Below, piece by piece: positions 34,782 through 42,296 of a stretch of 46,278 bases of DNA. A program made the position numbers and the translations under genes. The notes under the pieces were generated by a model, which did not search any database, was not told where the DNA came from, and saw nothing but the letters and a program-made list of their open reading frames with translations. Source of the DNA: Paludibacteraceae bacterium (GTDB taxonomy: Bacteria > Bacteroidota > Bacteroidia > Bacteroidales > Paludibacteraceae); the NCBI GenBank assembly GCA_024401555.1, contig JAKSKV010000026.1, positions 1-46,278 of the forward strand, written 5' to 3'. Position 1 is the first letter of the stretch. Each line of letters opens with the position of its first letter.

Positions 34782-36161
34782 ATGAAAAAGATAGTATTAT
34801 TTTTGCTGATGGCAAGTGGCACCATGATGGTGTTCGCCGATAACAAGAATATCAGTTCAGAAGAGAAACTTGCGCGCAAGAACTATTATAGAGCGGTAGA
34901 TTATTTTGATGCTGGCGATTATAAGTCCGCTGTTAAATTCATCGACGCCGCTGAGAAGGCATTGAACAAGTCTAATCCTCGTTTGAGCTACGTGAAGGCT
35001 AAGGCTTTGTACCAACAGGGTGATTTGACCGGCACGCAGGCTGCATGTTCCAAGTATTTCTCTTCCAATCCAATTCAGGACAACGGTTATTTCGAGATGA
35101 CACAAATCTTGGATGACGTTACCGCTCAATTGAATGCTGCAGCCGCTCGTCGTAGAGAGGAGGCTGCTGCGCAAAAGGAGGCCGAGATCGAGGCAGCTGT
35201 ACGCGCCGAGGCTGAGGCACAAGAGCGCGCTACCGCTATGGCATCGGCTGCTGAGCGCCGTGCTAAGGATGCGGAGGATCAAGTGGCAAGAGACGCTAAG
35301 GTGGCAGAGGCTTTGAAGGAGGTTCAAAAGAAGAACACCAAGGAGGCTTACCAACAATTTATCTATGATAACGCAAGTAGCAAGTTCGCCGCTCAAGCGA
35401 AGGCTGAGATGAACAAGAAGTGGCCTGCCCCTGTCCGCGTGATGAGAAAGAACAAGTATGGTTATGAGAAGGCCGGCGTCTTGGTTGTGAAGGCTAAGTA
35501 CGATAACGCTTCTGATTTCAACGAGGGTCTTGCTCGTGTAGGTAAGGAGAATAAGTATGGTTTCGTCGCTGAAGATGGTAAGGAGGTTGTTCCTGCACAA
35601 TTCGTGGCAGCCAGCAACTATAGCTACGGCTTTGCCGCTGTGAAGGCTGGTGAGGGTAACTGCTACTTCATCGATAAGGCTGGTAAGAAGATGAACGATG
35701 AGGTTTACGCTGATACCAAAGCGTTCAACGAAGGTTTTGCACCTGTTCAAGCGAACGACAACTACCTTTACGGTTTCATCGACACCAAGGGTAACATGGT
35801 GATCGAGCCAGTTTACAGCAGCGTTTCTTGGTTCTTCGAGGGATTGTCTGCCGTATCAAAGAACATCGGTGGTTCTAAGCGTTATGGTTACATCAACAAG
35901 AACGGCGAGGCGGTTTCAGCATTCGACTATGAGGCTGCCAAGGATTTCAAGAATGGTGTGGCATGCGTAAAACAAAATGGAAAGTTCGGTTTGATCGACA
36001 AATTCGGCGCTCCAATCACTGAGTGTGTTTACGACTACATCTCTGACTTCGCTAACGATGGTTACGCATTGGCAAAGAAGGGTAACTTGAAGATCTACTT
36101 GGATCGTGAGGGTCACACTTGGGCCAAGGTGAACGGCAAGTATGTTGAGGTGAAATTCTAA
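34782..36161 (+). CDS. Exported coiled-coil protein with WG repeats
   Basis: Signal peptide (MKKIVLFLLMASGTMMVFA) followed by a TPR-like region (about 25-115), an Ala/Glu/Arg-rich coiled coil (about 120-185) and then at least five WG/KWG-type repeats (about 220-450) such as NKYGFVAEDGKEVVPAQF, YGFIDTKGNMVIEPVYSSV and GKFGLIDKFGAPITECVY. WG repeats form beta-propeller-like binding surfaces. Function unknown. Codon use is as biased as in gdhA and the upstream SUMF1 gene, 31 bases away, so the two probably form a highly expressed pair. A terminator follows. Confidence 0.82.
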   Translation: MKKIVLFLLMASGTMMVFADNKNISSEEKLARKNYYRAVDYFDAGDYKSAVKFIDAAEKALNKSNPRLSYVKAKALYQQGDLTGTQAACSKYFSSNPIQDNGYFEMTQILDDVTAQLNAAAARRREEAAAQKEAEIEAAVRAEAEAQERATAMASAAERRAKDAEDQVARDAKVAEALKEVQKKNTKEAYQQFIYDNASSKFAAQAKAEMNKKWPAPVRVMRKNKYGYEKAGVLVVKAKYDNASDFNEGLARVGKENKYGFVAEDGKEVVPAQFVAASNYSYGFAAVKAGEGNCYFIDKAGKKMNDEVYADTKAFNEGFAPVQANDNYLYGFIDTKGNMVIEPVYSSVSWFFEGLSAVSKNIGGSKRYGYINKNGEAVSAFDYEAAKDFKNGVACVKQNGKFGLIDKFGAPITECVYDYISDFANDGYALAKKGNLKIYLDREGHTWAKVNGKYVEVKF

Positions 36162-36181
36162 CGAATTATTATTCATAGTGG

Positions 36182-36210
36182 AACAAGGCGGCTAATCTGG
36201 TCGCCTTGTT
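36182..36210 (+). terminator. Terminator after the WG-repeat gene
   Basis: AACAAGGCG pairs perfectly with CGCCTTGTT (9 bp) around an 11-base loop, followed by a T-rich tract (TTCTTCTATTGTTG). It lies 20 bases past the stop and 18 bases before the rel start. Confidence 0.7.
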
Positions 36211-36228
36211 TCTTCTATTGTTGTGAGT

Positions 36229-38466
36229 ATGGACGAATTGCAGATTCAGAAGGAAAATGAGTTGATTGAGGCTGAGTACCAGGCTCTATTGGCGGATTAT
36301 TTGGCATCCAACCATCGTCGTAAGGTGGCCATCATTGAGAAAGCGTTCAAATTCGCGTGTCAGGCGCACCATGGCGTGAGAAGACGTTCTGGTGAACCCT
36401 ATATCATGCACCCCATCGCGGTTGCCCGTATTGTGGCGGGAGAGATCGGCTTGGGATCCACCTCTATATGTTCCGCCCTGTTGCACGACGTGGTGGAAGA
36501 TACAGAGTACACTGTGGAGGATATAGAGAACCTCTTTGGTGCGAAGATCGCCTCGATCGTGGCGGGTTTGACCAAGATCTCCGGTGGTGTCTTTGGCGAA
36601 AAGGCCTCCGCTCAGGCGGAGAACTTCCGTAAGTTGCTTTTGACCATGTCCGACGATATCCGTGTGGTGCTCATTAAGATGGCCGACCGTCTTCACAACA
36701 TGCGGACCTTGGGCTCTATGCCTCCTGCCAAGCAGTATAAGATCGCTGGCGAAACCCAATACATTTACGCTCCTTTGGCTAACCGTTTAGGCCTCTATGC
36801 CTTGAAGACGGAGTTGGAGGATTTGAGCTTCAAATACGAACATCCCGACAAGTATGAGCAACTCTCGCGCTTGATGGAGAATTCGAAGCAGGAGCGTGAT
36901 AAACTTTACGAGTTGTTCTCCAAACCGCTTCAGGAGAAGTTGGAGTCGTTGGGCTTCAAGTTTGAGATACATTCCCGTGTGAAATCCATCTACTCCATTT
37001 GGCGAAAGATGCAGGCGAAGAACATCCCTTTTGAGGAGGTGTTTGATATCCTGGCGATGCGTATCGTCTTCGATGTGGAGTCGGAGTCTGAAGAGAAGAA
37101 GACCTGTTGGTCGATTTATTCCGCCATTACGGATGTCTATAAACCGCACCCTGAGCGTCTGCGCGATTGGGTGAATACGCCAAAGGCGAATGGTTATGAG
37201 GCGCTTCATGTCACGGTGATGGGTCCTACCGGACAGTGGGTAGAGGTGCAGATCAGAAGCCGTCGTATGGATGATATCGCGGAGAAGGGATTCGCCGCCC
37301 ACTGGAAGTATAAGACAGGAGAGAAGGATGATTCCGAGTTGGAGAAGTGGTTGCAGACCATCAAGGAACTTTTGGAGAATCCGGAGCCTAATGCGATCGA
37401 CTTCCTCGATACATTTAAACTGAATCTTTTCGCATCCGAAATATTCGTATTCACCCCACATGGTGATATCAAGACCTTGCCGCAGGGCTCCACAGCCCTC
37501 GACTTCGCCTTCTCTTTGCACACCGACATCGGTATGCACTGTATCGGAGCGAAGGTGAACCATAAGTTGGTGCCGCTCAGTTATGTGCTGAACAGTGGCG
37601 ATCAGGTGGAGGTGCTGACCTCTTCCAAACAGAATCCAACCTCGGAGTGGATCAATTATGTGACCACCGCACGCGCGAAATCAAAGATCCGCGCACTTTT
37701 CAAAAAGGAGTTTAAGTCCTTTATGAATAAGGGTGAGCACGATTTGAAGAGCTTCTTCGAGAAGAATAGCCTTTCTCCATCCCCGGATAATATCGCAAAG
37801 ATCATGGAACATTTCCATGAGACGAAAAAGGAGAATCTGCTCTATAAGGTAGGCAAGGGTATTGTCTCGTTGGAGGAGTTGATGAATACGGTATTCAAGT
37901 CTAAGGCGCAGAGCCGTTGGATGAAGTACTGGAAGTTGACGTTCGGCGGAGGCAAGAATGATGACGGTATATTTAACCTTCCTATTTTTGGTAATAAGAA
38001 GGTCCCAGTCAAGAACACCTTGACTTTGACGGAGGATAATTCAGGCGTTACCTATCGTATCGCCGATTGTTGTTCGCCTATCCCTGGCGACGATATTTTG
38101 GGCTTTATGGAGGAGGATGGTATGCTGGTGGTGCACAAGCGTCAATGTCCGGTTGCTATGCGTTTGAAGTCGAACTATGGAGAGCGTATAATCTCTGCGG
38201 TCTGGGAGACGCACAAGATGCTCTCTTTCCCTGCGACCATTGAGTTGAAGGGTATTGATAGAATGGGTATGTTGAGCGATATTGTGAAGGTGATCACGGA
38301 GGAACATGCGGTAAATGTGACCAAGGTGCATGTGGAGACCAACGACGGTATGTTTGAAGGTTTTGTCACGGTCTATGTCCACGATGTGGAGGATGTGAAT
38401 AACCTTTGCGTCCACTTGGTGAAGATTCAAGGCATCAGTTCCGTAAACCGTGTGGAAAACAATTAA
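36229..38466 (+). CDS. Bifunctional (p)ppGpp synthetase/hydrolase (Rel/SpoT type)
   Basis: Makes and degrades the stringent-response alarmone. The N-terminal HD hydrolase domain is intact: HHGVRRRSGEPYIMHP, then LLHDVVEDT and KMADRLHNMRTL. The synthetase domain has HSRVKSIYSIWRKMQ, FDILAMRIVF and YEALHVTVMGP. The regulatory half contains a TGS domain (FVFTPHGDIKTLPQGSTALD, about 400-465) and a C-terminal ACT domain (about 670-745). An intact HD motif argues for a bifunctional enzyme. A GTG at 36223 is in frame, but ATG at 36229 is the better start. A terminator precedes it and another follows. Confidence 0.95.
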   Translation: MDELQIQKENELIEAEYQALLADYLASNHRRKVAIIEKAFKFACQAHHGVRRRSGEPYIMHPIAVARIVAGEIGLGSTSICSALLHDVVEDTEYTVEDIENLFGAKIASIVAGLTKISGGVFGEKASAQAENFRKLLLTMSDDIRVVLIKMADRLHNMRTLGSMPPAKQYKIAGETQYIYAPLANRLGLYALKTELEDLSFKYEHPDKYEQLSRLMENSKQERDKLYELFSKPLQEKLESLGFKFEIHSRVKSIYSIWRKMQAKNIPFEEVFDILAMRIVFDVESESEEKKTCWSIYSAITDVYKPHPERLRDWVNTPKANGYEALHVTVMGPTGQWVEVQIRSRRMDDIAEKGFAAHWKYKTGEKDDSELEKWLQTIKELLENPEPNAIDFLDTFKLNLFASEIFVFTPHGDIKTLPQGSTALDFAFSLHTDIGMHCIGAKVNHKLVPLSYVLNSGDQVEVLTSSKQNPTSEWINYVTTARAKSKIRALFKKEFKSFMNKGEHDLKSFFEKNSLSPSPDNIAKIMEHFHETKKENLLYKVGKGIVSLEELMNTVFKSKAQSRWMKYWKLTFGGGKNDDGIFNLPIFGNKKVPVKNTLTLTEDNSGVTYRIADCCSPIPGDDILGFMEEDGMLVVHKRQCPVAMRLKSNYGERIISAVWETHKMLSFPATIELKGIDRMGMLSDIVKVITEEHAVNVTKVHVETNDGMFEGFVTVYVHDVEDVNNLCVHLVKIQGISSVNRVENN

Positions 38467-38488
38467 GAGGTGATGTGACGTATATTGT

Positions 38489-38515
38489 AGGGGCGTATGC
38501 AATACGCCCCTTTTT
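38489..38515 (+). terminator. REP-like palindrome acting as the rel terminator
   Basis: AGGGGCGTAT / ATACGCCCCT form a perfect 10-bp stem around GCA, followed by TTTTT on the + strand. The sequence is related to the palindromes at 61-81 and 41271-41289. Confidence 0.8.
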
Positions 38516-38542
38516 GTTTGTGTCCTTTTCTCTGTATATTCC

Positions 38543-40510
38543 TTATTTCGCTGTGATCAAAATCTCCGTTCTTCTGTTTTGGGCTCTTCCCTCATCGGTG
38601 CGGTTGTCCGCAATGGGTTGTTCAGCGCCGAATCCCTGGTATTCGAGTCGGGTAGGGGGAACGCCCTTCTTGACGAGGTAATCGTAAGCCGCTTTGGCGC
38701 GGTTGTCGGAGAGTGTCATATTGTACTCCTTAGAGCCCTTGGCGTCGGTATGTCCGCAGAGTTTGATCTTCACGGTAGGGTTCTCCTTCATGAACTGTGC
38801 GCAACGATCTAGCTCGAAATGAGACTCCCTTTTCAAGGTTGCCTTGTCGAAGTCGAAGAAGATGTTTTTCAAGGTGATTTTCTTGCCCACCTCGATCTTT
38901 TCCAACTCTACCTTGTCGTTCTTGGTCAAGTCCACCTTCTTCGTGTTCTTGGTAGTGTTTTGCTTGACAATGGTTCCGTTCTCGTCTGAGTTTTCCGAGA
39001 AGAAGAGGTATCCCTTCTTGCTCACATTGACACCATATTCCTCGTCGCTTGGCACGCAGGCGATGAATTCGCCGCTGGATTTGTCGGAGACGGAGCGGAA
39101 GATGGTTTTGTTGCTCTTCAATCCATAGACATCGATGGCGGCCTGCATTGGCTCCTTTTTCTCCGCATCAAGGATCTTTCCTGTCGTGAACTTCATTTGC
39201 TTGGCTGGCTTCGCGTTGCCCTCCGCAAGGGTGAGTTCATAGATCTCACGTCCCTTCCAGTTCTTCTCCTGACCATCGGAGGAGAAGTAGGCTTTGTCGC
39301 CCCATGCGTTGACGACGAAACCAGTCTCGTCTCTACAAGTGTTGATAGGGTAACCGATGTTTTTCGGTTGGGTCCAACCTCCCTTGCCATCTTTGTAGGT
39401 GACGAAGATGTCATAGTTGCCCAATCCCTTCATTCCTTTGGAGGAGTAGTAGAGCGTCTGGTTGTCGGCATGGATGAAAGGGGATAGCTCATCCTCTTTG
39501 GTATTGACGGTAGGCCCAAGGTTGACTGGGGCGGAGAAGGCGAGCTTTCCATCCTGTTGGATGGTCACTTTGCACTTCCAGATGTCGCACTTGCCTTGTC
39601 CGCCTGGACGGGTGCTGGCGAAGTAGAGTTCGTCACCTGTCGGGCTGAGGGAAGGGGAGGTCTCCCAGAAACGTGTGTTGACGGGGGATCCGCAGTTGAT
39701 GGCCGGCGACCATTTGTCTCCCTCGTGGATGGAGTAGTAGATGTCGCAACCTCCTAATCCGACGGCGCGGTCGCATGCCACAAAAAACAGATATCGTCCA
39801 TCCAGAGAGATGCTTTGCGCACCCTCGTTTCCGATGGTGTTGACCGCGTTGCCCACATTGAGGGCGGTTCCCCAGTCGGAACCCGACCGTTTGCTGAGGT
39901 AGATATCCTCGTGGATGCCTCTTCCGAATTCGGATTGTCCCTGCTTTTTGTTGAGCTTGCGTGTCATGGAGAAGTAGCCCTCGTCGGCGGTTAGGCTGGG
40001 CCAATACTCGTCGAATTCGGTGTTGATGGCGGTGCCCATGTTCCTGAAGTTGAAAGGAACGGGTTCCTCTTTGAGCTCCAATGCGTCCTCACACTCTTTG
40101 ATGGCGGCTTGCGCGCGTTTGTAGTAGGTCGATTCCGTCGGAGGAATGATCTGGTAGGTCTTGATGGCGTTGTTGTAGTCGCAAAGACTGTGGTAGGCTG
40201 CCGCCAGACGCATGACGCTGTTGTGGTAACGGGGCAACTTGGGGTTGGCTACCTTGACGAGCGTGGCGATCTGCTTTTCGTCGTCGCACATGCGTCCGTA
40301 GAGTTCGGCCAGCGACCAGGAGGCGTCAACGAACTCCTTGTTGGTGCTCACCAATCCCTTCAGAAGCGGAAGCGCCTCTTTGTATTTTCCCTCGTTCATC
40401 AGGATGACGGCTGTTTCGTAGGTTTTGATATCCTTTTTATTCTGGCCGAAAACCATGGTGGCCATCACCAACGATGTGAGTATGATAGCGATTCTTTTCA
40501 TTGTCTTCAT
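38543..40510 (-). CDS. PorE-like outer-membrane-associated protein: TPR + PD40 propeller + CRD + OmpA
   Basis: Domain order matches PorE (PG1058) of the type IX secretion system. After a signal peptide (about 1-22, ending VFGQ) come TPR-like helices (about 28-140), then a PD40/WD40-like propeller (about 155-425, with repeats such as TSPSLSPTGDELYFASTRPG and ELSPFIHADNQTLYYSS). A carboxypeptidase-regulatory-like domain (about 440-520) and a C-terminal OmpA peptidoglycan-binding domain (about 545-650) follow. The OmpA domain has FFDFDKATLKRES, the binding motif LCGHTDAKGSKEYNMTLSDN and QNRRTEILI at the end. The role would be anchoring the T9SS to peptidoglycan. A tailed esterase in the same window supports an active T9SS. 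Similar multidomain proteins unrelated to T9SS also exist. Confidence 0.85.
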   Translation of the reverse strand: MKTMKRIAIILTSLVMATMVFGQNKKDIKTYETAVILMNEGKYKEALPLLKGLVSTNKEFVDASWSLAELYGRMCDDEKQIATLVKVANPKLPRYHNSVMRLAAAYHSLCDYNNAIKTYQIIPPTESTYYKRAQAAIKECEDALELKEEPVPFNFRNMGTAINTEFDEYWPSLTADEGYFSMTRKLNKKQGQSEFGRGIHEDIYLSKRSGSDWGTALNVGNAVNTIGNEGAQSISLDGRYLFFVACDRAVGLGGCDIYYSIHEGDKWSPAINCGSPVNTRFWETSPSLSPTGDELYFASTRPGGQGKCDIWKCKVTIQQDGKLAFSAPVNLGPTVNTKEDELSPFIHADNQTLYYSSKGMKGLGNYDIFVTYKDGKGGWTQPKNIGYPINTCRDETGFVVNAWGDKAYFSSDGQEKNWKGREIYELTLAEGNAKPAKQMKFTTGKILDAEKKEPMQAAIDVYGLKSNKTIFRSVSDKSSGEFIACVPSDEEYGVNVSKKGYLFFSENSDENGTIVKQNTTKNTKKVDLTKNDKVELEKIEVGKKITLKNIFFDFDKATLKRESHFELDRCAQFMKENPTVKIKLCGHTDAKGSKEYNMTLSDNRAKAAYDYLVKKGVPPTRLEYQGFGAEQPIADNRTDEGRAQNRRTEILITAK

Positions 40511-40524
40511 GTCTTAATTCTATG

Positions 40525-40532
40525 CAAATATA
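40525..40532 (-). promoter_or_regulatory. -7 box TATATTTG of the PorE-like gene
   Basis: The - strand reads TATATTTG 15 bases upstream of the ATG at 40510, a near-consensus promoter with a very short leader. Upstream TTGC sits a little closer than the usual -33 spacing. Confidence 0.6.
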
Positions 40533-40569
40533 GTAAATTTTATTTTTTGCAATGCGACGCTTTCTTGTG

Positions 40570-40735
40570 TGCGGTGATGATGAATGATGCGCAGGCTTGG
40601 CCTCCATCAGCCTCCCCTCCGATAGGAAATTAAATCCAATCCTTGTTTTGTGTAGAACTGGAATTTCCTGTCGCAGGATATGAGCGGCATCTTGTTGGTT
40701 ATCGCATGTGCGATGATGACATGGTCGCTGGGATC
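40570..40735. repeat. 166-bp exact direct repeat, copy A (back end of cassette 1)
   Basis: Identical base for base, by eye, to 41314-41479. It covers the last 42 codons and stop of the PIN gene, starting exactly at the DPSDH motif, plus 37 bases of 3' flank. Confidence 0.9.
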
Positions 40736-41035
40736 TCGATGGTCTTGGTTGACGTTGATATCCAGAGTTGCGAATGTCTGCATGTGCTCTTCTTTAACGG
40801 GTAGAATAGTGATGTTAAGCACGTTTTTAATTGTGTGGATAATATCTTCGCTGTACTGACATTCTCGAAATTTTAATCCTTTGTTTTTGAACGCTATGAT
40901 TAATTCTCTGACTGTTTCGATGCTGATGCAAAATTCATTATCGTAGTCGTCAAATAAATTACGGACCTCTTTCCCTAGTAGTTCCGGCTCTGTCGTGGCA
41001 AACAAAAATGTGCAGGTGTCAAGTAGGTATCTCAT
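40607..41035 (-). CDS. PIN-domain protein, VapC-like toxin candidate (full length)
   Basis: Predicted single-strand RNA endonuclease of a toxin-antitoxin pair. At 142 aa it has the whole PIN fold with the acidic residues expected at the metal site: Asp6 (YLLDTC), Glu40 (ISIETVREL), Asp104 in DPSDHVIIAHA and Asp122 (LISCDRKF). The ATG overlaps the TGA of the small upstream ORF (ATGA), the classical coupled arrangement of antitoxin then toxin. The last 42 residues are identical in DNA to those of the second PIN gene at 41351-41638. Toxicity is inferred from the family and the layout. Confidence 0.85.
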   Translation of the reverse strand: MRYLLDTCTFLFATTEPELLGKEVRNLFDDYDNEFCISIETVRELIIAFKNKGLKFRECQYSEDIIHTIKNVLNITILPVKEEHMQTFATLDINVNQDHRDPSDHVIIAHAITNKMPLISCDRKFQFYTKQGLDLISYRRGG

Positions 41036-41193
41036 TTCTTTTCTTCATTTATTAATTGCTCTCTAAGCGCAACCCATTTTGGGTAGGTGATTGTCCATAG
41101 CCCTTTGTGTTTTTGGATTGCTTCCCATGTTTTATTCAACCTTTTCTTTCCTTGGGAGGAGGGAGAATTCATCTCATTGTGAATTGGTTCCAT
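41032..41193 (-). CDS. Small antitoxin-like protein of cassette 1 (53 aa)
   Basis: Short ORF directly upstream of the PIN gene, sharing ATGA with its start. The protein starts MEPIHNE, is Lys/Trp/Gln-rich and contains KTWEAIQKHKG and TYPKWVAL. It aligns with the 49-aa protein of cassette 2 (same MEPIHNE start, KKR..KTWEA, K.KG, TYPK.V.L), which supports it being a real gene under selection. I recognise no AbrB, ribbon-helix-helix, HTH or Phd motif, so if it is the antitoxin it is of an unfamiliar type. Its 5' leader and first seven codons lie in the 59-bp repeat. Confidence 0.7.
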   Translation of the reverse strand: MEPIHNEMNSPSSQGKKRLNKTWEAIQKHKGLWTITYPKWVALREQLINEEKK

Positions 41194-41230
41194 AGTCTTG
41201 ATGTTTTAATCATTAAACAAATAAATTTTA
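41172..41230. repeat. 59-bp exact direct repeat, copy A (front end of cassette 1)
   Basis: Identical to 41763-41821. It spans the first seven codons of the small ORF and its leader up to just before the -7 promoter box. Confidence 0.9.
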
Positions 41231-41232
41231 CG

Positions 41233-41262
41233 CAAATGTAGAAAATGTTTTGGAATTTCAAA
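41233..41262 (-). promoter_or_regulatory. Promoter of PIN cassette 1
   Basis: On the - strand TACATTTG (complement 41233-41240) is the -7 box and TTTG (complement 41259-41262) sits 18 bases upstream as the -33 box. The leader is about 35 bases. Cassette 2 has the same -7 box. Confidence 0.65.
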
Positions 41263-41270
41263 AGGGGCTG

Positions 41271-41289
41271 GGGCGTTTTCAAAACGCCC
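41271..41289. repeat. REP-like palindrome between the two PIN cassettes
   Basis: GGGCGTTTT-C-AAAACGCCC, identical to the core at 62-80. It lies upstream of cassette 1's promoter and downstream of cassette 2's PIN gene, in the junction between the cassettes. Confidence 0.7.
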
Positions 41290-41313
41290 AAACAATGCGA
41301 TGCATCTCTTGTT

Positions 41314-41479
41314 TGCGGTGATGATGAATGATGCGCAGGCTTGGCCTCCATCAGCCTCCCCTCCGATAGGAAATTAAATCCAATCCTTGTTTTGTGTAGA
41401 ACTGGAATTTCCTGTCGCAGGATATGAGCGGCATCTTGTTGGTTATCGCATGTGCGATGATGACATGGTCGCTGGGATC
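41314..41479. repeat. 166-bp exact direct repeat, copy B (back end of cassette 2)
   Basis: Copy of 40570-40735 at an offset of 744 bases, in the same orientation. Confidence 0.9.
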
Positions 41480-41638
41480 CTTGTGATTCTCTGCTTCATT
41501 TATGGAGAGTTTTCCATAGGTGATGATTTGTTCCTTTGAGATCGGGAGAATCTCGATTATGATTTGAACATCAGGAGATAATAGTTCATAGTCTTGTGTT
41601 AGGTGAATGAGAGCGCATGTGTCAAGCATGTATCTCAT
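41351..41638 (-). CDS. Internally shortened PIN-domain protein of cassette 2 (95 aa)
   Basis: Matches the full-length PIN neighbour at both ends (YMLDTC with Asp6; DPSDHVIIAHA with Asp57; LISCDRKF with Asp75; identical last 42 residues). It lacks about 47 residues in the middle, in frame, including the segment with the conserved Glu40. Without that acidic residue and the helices around it, catalysis is doubtful. It may be an inert remnant or act as a decoy. An ATG 12 bases upstream (41650) is in frame, but the one at 41638 overlaps the small ORF stop by ATGA exactly as in cassette 1, so it is preferred. No frameshift or stop is seen. Confidence 0.8.
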   Translation of the reverse strand: MRYMLDTCALIHLTQDYELLSPDVQIIIEILPISKEQIITYGKLSINEAENHKDPSDHVIIAHAITNKMPLISCDRKFQFYTKQGLDLISYRRGG

Positions 41639-41784
41639 TCTCCTTTGCATTCTTTTGTTAGGTTGACGAATTTAGGATAGGTGACCCAACCTGTCCCTTT
41701 GGATTTTAGTGCGGCTTCCCAAGTTTTGCTGACTCTTTTCTTGTCTTTCTCGCAATTGATCTTCTCATTGTGAATTGGTTCCAT
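41635..41784 (-). CDS. Small antitoxin-like protein of cassette 2 (49 aa)
   Basis: Counterpart of the 53-aa protein at 41032-41193: same MEPIHNE start, then DKKRVSKTWEAALKSKGTGW and TYPKFVNLTKE. It is diverged in sequence but matches in layout, with its TGA overlapping the PIN ATG. Pairwise conservation around KTWEA and TYPK suggests these are functional residues. It may be a cognate antitoxin, retained beside a shortened toxin. Confidence 0.7.
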   Translation of the reverse strand: MEPIHNEKINCEKDKKRVSKTWEAALKSKGTGWVTYPKFVNLTKECKGE

Positions 41785-41821
41785 AGTCTTGATGTTTTAA
41801 TCATTAAACAAATAAATTTTA
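41763..41821. repeat. 59-bp exact direct repeat, copy B (front end of cassette 2)
   Basis: Copy of 41172-41230 at an offset of 591 bases, in the same orientation. The difference from the 744-base offset of the back-end repeat reflects the 153-base shorter middle of cassette 2. Confidence 0.9.
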
Positions 41822-41827
41822 TCATTG

Positions 41828-41835
41828 CAAATGTA
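41828..41835 (-). promoter_or_regulatory. -7 box TACATTTG of PIN cassette 2
   Basis: Same box as in cassette 1, five bases further from the repeat. ATTG (complement 41854-41857) lies 18 bases upstream as a weak -33 element. Confidence 0.55.
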
Positions 41836-42051
41836 GTAAAAATATCTTGCTGGCAATGCGTTTCCGTGAACATTTCTTTTGATAATTGTCGCAAAGGGTG
41901 TGTGGTTCTGCACCGAAATTCCCCCTGTGTAAAATTCCTCTATTCACATCTCTTTTTAAAATATATCAATAAATATATTGTTTAATATCAAAAAGAATTT
42001 GGCGAATGTCATATAAATGATTGTTTGTGTTGTTGATTGTTGCATTTTATA

Positions 42052-42059
42052 TAATTTTG
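42052..42059 (+). promoter_or_regulatory. -7 box TAATTTTG upstream of the giant protein gene; gap 41836-42296
   Basis: A TAnnTTTG match that would give a leader of about 230 bases. The leader contains a possible hairpin (CAAGGCGT with ACGTCTTG, about 42173-42195) and a run CAAATGGCCCTTTGGGGCT. The rest of this 460-base gap is A/T-rich without a gene I can support. Confidence 0.45.
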
Positions 42060-42296
42060 CACTTTGGTATGAAACAGAAGTATTGATAGGTAAGTCTTTG
42101 TTGTGATGTTTGATAATTGATTGATTGTCAATATTATACGACGGACTTTCATAAAAGGAAAGCTTTTTAGGACAAGGCGTAAATGGTACGTCTTGGTATT
42201 ATTTGAACTACAAATGGCCCTTTGGGGCTAATGGTATGCAAGAATAGGGTAAAAAGTGTATTCGCTCTTCTGTTTTTGTTGAAATGAAACATAAGT

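Noticed and set aside
40570-41480. Insertion sequence or integron flanked by direct repeats
   Set aside because: No transposase, integrase, terminal inverted repeats or attC-like structure; the repeats include coding ends of homologous genes, so cassette duplication with conversion fits better.
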